From contig NZ_CP049143.1 in NCBI RefSeq assembly GCF_011044495.1, forward strand, positions 7,874,001 to 7,938,000: a stretch of DNA of 64,000 bases, in the 5' to 3' direction. This stretch comes from Roseimicrobium sp. ORNL1 (GTDB lineage: Bacteria > Verrucomicrobiota > Verrucomicrobiia > Verrucomicrobiales > Verrucomicrobiaceae). The notes under the pieces are model-generated. The model had not been told where the DNA came from. It saw only the letters and a list, made by a program, of their open reading frames with translations, and made no database searches. Below, piece by piece: positions 60,623-64,000 of this stretch; within the stretch, counting starts at the first letter, position 1, and each line of letters opens with the position of its first letter. The position numbers were made by a program, and so were the translations under genes.

Positions 60623-63600
60623 TCACTCCACCTTCAGCACCCCATTCATCACCACCCAGTGCCCCGGGAACGTGCACAGGTACGGATACTCCCCCTTCTT
60701 CATCGGCGCCGTGAGATGAATCGTGAACTGCTTCTGCGGCATGACCATGTCGGTGTACGCGATCACATCGCCTGACTCCGGCACGTAGTGTTTCGCAGGA
60801 CCTTCGGGATCCGTGATGAGCTTGTTGCTCAAGTCACCAATCACCTGGAGTTTACCGGGCTTGATGAGCACCACGTTGTGCGGGACCACATCGGGATTGT
60901 TGAACGTAAGAGAAATGCGTTCACCTGCTTTTGCCGTCAGCGTCTTCTGCGCAAACTGCAGACCCAGTGCCGCATCTAGCTGAATGGCGCGGCCCTTCTC
61001 ACCCTTCGCCCACGGGTTGGGCTTGGCGGTGGGGAAGGCAAAGCCCGCGTCCGTCGGTGGCGCTGCCGTGGTGGCCTTCGCGAGCAGTGGCTTCGCATTC
61101 GGGAAATCCGTGAAGGGTTTGCCGAGGCGATGGATGGTCGCAAACAGATCATGCGTCTCTCCCTTGGCGGTGGCGATGTGCAGATGCACTTGATTGGCCA
61201 CGGGCAGTTCCGGCACTTCCAGGAACACAGTCTTGCCATCCGGCATCACCTGCGCGGAAGTGACTTCCAGCACGTCATGTCCCGCCACCTTGGGATGCTT
61301 CACGCTCCACTCCTGCGAACCATAGGCGCCGGAGTAGAGGTAGTTCCACGTCTGCACGAAGTGTTGCTTCACATTGGCAGCGGCCTCCTTGTCCAACGGC
61401 TGGTGGAAAGTGACCATCACCCCATTCTGCCGCGCTTCCCATTTCACGGGGAAGTTGCTCTGCGGCGCTCCCTTGTCACCCGTGAAGCGAACGCGCTGCA
61501 GGTTGCCGTCCTTGGGTCCGTAGCAGCCCCAACCATACATGCCGCTCACATAGAGCTGCCCATCCTTGGGATGGAAACGCCCACGCTGTGCGCCGGAAAG
61601 AAAGTCTGCAGGAAGCTGCCATGCCAATCCCTGTGCAATGCCCGCACTCGTATCACGCAGCACCGCGAAACCCGTGCACGCACCGCAGGAGAAGTGCAGC
61701 ATGGTCTCTTCCGGGAATCCAAAGCGCGTGCCCTCCACAAACGCCTGGCCGCCGCTGCTATTGTCCACGCCACGTGGCAGATAGATAAACGGCTGCTCTG
61801 TGGTCATGCCCGGCTTCGGTCCGCCAAAACCATAGTAGCCCCCCGTCTTGATCTCGCTCACCTGAGAGGTCGGCGTCCAATCGCCCTCCTGCACACTGGT
61901 GGTGATGATGCCCGACTTGGAAAGGCCGAGCCCGTTCGGATTGCGGAATCCTGTCGCGAGCACTTCCAGGGGAGAGCCTGGCTTCACGCGGCACACGCCT
62001 TCATTGCCGGAGGCGAAATAGAAACGGCCTTCCGCATCGCGTTGCAGTCCGGTAATAAAGTCGTGACCGGAGGCCGAGGTGACCATTGCGTTGGTCACGC
62101 ACTCGTATTGATCGGCTTCGTCATCGCCATTCAGATCTACCAGCCGCGTGATCTGGTCGCGGCCGAGGATGTGAATCTTGTCCTCCACGATCACCAAACC
62201 CTGCGGCTGGTGCAGTCCGGTGGCGAAGCGTTTCCACTTCAGGTTCGCGAGTGAATCATCAATGCCACGCACGATCCACACCTCACCCGTCATGGTGCAT
62301 ACCGCTCCATCTCCATTCGAGAAGAAGTCGTGATCCCCGATGAAGAAGAGCGAGCCGAAGGGATTGTCCTCAGGCAGCGTCAGTGTATCCAACGCAAAGG
62401 ACGTGCCTTTGCCCACTTCACCCTTGGTGGTGATGACCTGCGGCCACTGCGCGGCACCGCCCTTGATCAAGTCACGCCAGGGATGCTCGCTGGCCGGCGC
62501 TTTGAGCCGCACGAACTTTCCATTCTCCACCCACGCGGCATCCAGCATCTCCACGCCGCCGAGTTGATAGGCGAAGAGGGTCTTCCTTCCGTTCCGGTAG
62601 AAGCCGTGATACGCGAAGGGCTGCTTCGGCTTCACGCCTGCTTCCTTCACCACGGCCTTGCCATCCATCTTCAGCCCGGCCATGAAACCGTGGCGCACAT
62701 CGGACAGTGAGATGAATCCACCTTCCCACACCACGGGAAAGCTCAGTGTCTCCGGGTCAAAGCAAGCCGACATCTCGCCGCTGTCGCCGAGGCGAATGCA
62801 CACCGCTTTGGGAATGGTCAGTCCCGCGCCCTTGAACACACCGCTCAGCAGATTACCAGGATCCGCCTGTGACCAGCGCGCGTCGCGCCAGGTGTCATCA
62901 CTTTGATTTCCCCAGTGACCAAACGTGCCACCATCGAGCCCTGGATACGGTGGTGTGACGGCAGGCAGCTTTTCCGCGCCTTTGAACTGCAATGCCTCCT
63001 TGGCATAGAAGTCATAAACGCGATCACGATTGACTTGCTCTTTGTGATTCGGCCAGAGCTCAGGCCGCAGCGGTTCCTTCTTGTACTCGAAGGGGGCCAC
63101 ACTCACCGCACCTGCTCCGCCGTTCGCTTCTTTGAGCGTGGCTTCCTTGTCATCGAAATGCCACAAGGCCAATGTGGAGTCGGAGATGACCAGCGGCTCG
63201 CCACGTCCCACGGGATTGGAGTTGCCGCGGGAGATGCGCACTTCATCGATGATGCCTTCACATCCGACTCCGCCTTCCACGAGACGTCCCACGGCGAAAC
63301 TGTCCGAGGGAGCATCGGCTGCCACTTCCTTCACAGGCTCATCAAGCACCACCTTCTTGTCCACGGTGATGCGCACGCGATCCTTTTCCAGTATCGCGGA
63401 GATGCGGTGCCATTCGCCATCGCACACATCCAGCTTGGACTTGTACTCGCCACCGCGCTTCGGCATGTAAACACTCACGCAGCCACTTCCGCTGTAGGTG
63501 TAGAGTTCCCAGTGTTGCGGCGATGACTTGGGGCCATTCGCGAGCAGGATATTGAAGCCGCGTTTGCCATCGAGCTTCGCGAGGCATTCCACGGTGATGG

Positions 63601-64000
63601 GAAAGTTCTGATACTCAGCCTTGCCGGGGAAGACGATGCCACCCTTCAACGCCGTGCCCAGCGCTTCAATCTTGGAGGGCTCGAAGCTGGGCGCTGATGC
63701 CGCCGTCACCTTGCTCGAGACAGCCTTCGGTGTGAGGTCCGGCCACGTACGCGTTTTCGGCTTGGGCCCGGGTGCTTTGCCATCGAGTTGCCTCACCAGC
63801 CACGCGAGTCCATCAAGGTTGTCCATCAGGCGCCCCTCCGCATCCGCGTTGGTGTGATTGAGGATGCCGATGGGACCTTTGTATCCGCTGTCGCGAATGT
63901 CCTTCAGCAGCTTCACATCGAGGTCGCCTTGACCCAGCGGAAGAATCTTCTGTCCCTTGGCATCACCACCCTCGGTCATGCCATTGAGGTTCAGACAGAT
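60623..64000 (-). CDS. Giant multidomain exported protein with azurin-like C-terminus (5' end outside window)
   Basis: The visible 1,125 residues are the C-terminal part of a larger protein whose start lies beyond 64000. Residues 1-75 are the end of a sugar-phosphate isomerase-type TIM barrel (LPLGQGDLDVKLLKDIRDSG, GILNHTNADAEGRL). A LamG/concanavalin-like domain follows (about 123-260), then a domain with no firm name (about 300-560), and a propeller of the sorbosone-dehydrogenase or PQQ-like type (FATGLHQPQGLVIVEDKIHI to RNPNGLGLSKSGIITTSV, about 590-740). Last is a cupredoxin domain (about 1005-1125), with VPHNVVLIKPGK and YLCTFPGHWVVMNG giving the His, Cys, His, Met type-1 copper set of azurin. 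Probably a secreted redox protein acting on sugars or polymers. Confidence 0.85.
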   Translation of the reverse strand: MCLNLNGMTEGGDAKGQKILPLGQGDLDVKLLKDIRDSGYKGPIGILNHTNADAEGRLMDNLDGLAWLVRQLDGKAPGPKPKTRTWPDLTPKAVSSKVTAASAPSFEPSKIEALGTALKGGIVFPGKAEYQNFPITVECLAKLDGKRGFNILLANGPKSSPQHWELYTYSGSGCVSVYMPKRGGEYKSKLDVCDGEWHRISAILEKDRVRITVDKKVVLDEPVKEVAADAPSDSFAVGRLVEGGVGCEGIIDEVRISRGNSNPVGRGEPLVISDSTLALWHFDDKEATLKEANGGAGAVSVAPFEYKKEPLRPELWPNHKEQVNRDRVYDFYAKEALQFKGAEKLPAVTPPYPGLDGGTFGHWGNQSDDTWRDARWSQADPGNLLSGVFKGAGLTIPKAVCIRLGDSGEMSACFDPETLSFPVVWEGGFISLSDVRHGFMAGLKMDGKAVVKEAGVKPKQPFAYHGFYRNGRKTLFAYQLGGVEMLDAAWVENGKFVRLKAPASEHPWRDLIKGGAAQWPQVITTKGEVGKGTSFALDTLTLPEDNPFGSLFFIGDHDFFSNGDGAVCTMTGEVWIVRGIDDSLANLKWKRFATGLHQPQGLVIVEDKIHILGRDQITRLVDLNGDDEADQYECVTNAMVTSASGHDFITGLQRDAEGRFYFASGNEGVCRVKPGSPLEVLATGFRNPNGLGLSKSGIITTSVQEGDWTPTSQVSEIKTGGYYGFGGPKPGMTTEQPFIYLPRGVDNSSGGQAFVEGTRFGFPEETMLHFSCGACTGFAVLRDTSAGIAQGLAWQLPADFLSGAQRGRFHPKDGQLYVSGMYGWGCYGPKDGNLQRVRFTGDKGAPQSNFPVKWEARQNGVMVTFHQPLDKEAAANVKQHFVQTWNYLYSGAYGSQEWSVKHPKVAGHDVLEVTSAQVMPDGKTVFLEVPELPVANQVHLHIATAKGETHDLFATIHRLGKPFTDFPNAKPLLAKATTAAPPTDAGFAFPTAKPNPWAKGEKGRAIQLDAALGLQFAQKTLTAKAGERISLTFNNPDVVPHNVVLIKPGKLQVIGDLSNKLITDPEGPAKHYVPESGDVIAYTDMVMPQKQFTIHLTAPMKKGEYPYLCTFPGHWVVMNGVLKVE

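Overview
The window looks like a chromosomal segment of a Verrucomicrobiae bacterium, close in style to Verrucomicrobium, Roseimicrobium or Prosthecobacter. This is inferred from protein families, not from an rRNA gene, since none is present. The markers are a PEP-CTERM protein with autotransporter-associated repeats, three genes of the Verru_Chthon pseudopilin cassette, three DUF1501 proteins, a DUF1549/DUF1553 protein with Planctomycete-type cytochrome domains, and GC-rich genes with few clear Shine-Dalgarno sites.

Layout. 1-8 kb: housekeeping genes, namely an FMN reductase fragment, histidinol-phosphatase, prolyl-tRNA synthetase of the archaeal type, isopropylmalate isomerase small subunit and a CBS/DRTGG-regulated family II pyrophosphatase, mixed with a secreted unknown, a pseudopilin and two small membrane proteins. 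7.5-16.5 kb: an 800-base intergenic region with palindromes, then a large PEP-CTERM repeat protein followed by cassette proteins B, C and A. Trigger factor follows with a strong terminator. 18.2-28.5 kb (minus strand): a tight five-gene operon of exported proteins: DUF1549/DUF1553, a pre-peptidase-like protein, a cytochrome/WD40/coiled-coil protein, DUF1501 and an M19 dipeptidase homologue with altered metal ligands.

28.7-34.6 kb: tRNA-Thr(UGU), then a paoABC-like periplasmic aldehyde oxidoreductase operon with its XdhC-type maturase and a MobA-like cytidylyltransferase. The large molybdenum subunit is split by a one-base insertion. 34.9-36.1 kb: a divergent intergenic region with a good -10 box and a Fur-box-like palindrome between a secreted protein and a CHRD-DUF1800 protein. 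36.1-51.4 kb: DUF1800 and DUF1501 partners, a GspG-like protein, a TPR-redoxin protein, a 530-base region of nested inverted repeats, then GspK-, GspL-, GspM-, GspC/PilP- and GspD-like genes. The last five form a type II secretion or type IV pilus-like assembly without its ATPase or inner-membrane platform gene.

51.6-64 kb: carB, a small unknown, an ATP-grasp protein lacking its usual metal ligands, an orphan histidine kinase with a polyproline sensor domain, another DUF1501 gene, an unknown soluble protein, and the C-terminal 1,125 residues of a giant protein ending in an azurin-like copper domain. Every convergent gene junction carries one or more strong hairpins. The recurring theme is export and surface biology: TAT/Sec-exported DUF1501 and cytochrome-domain proteins, pseudopilins, a secretin and PEP-CTERM sorting.
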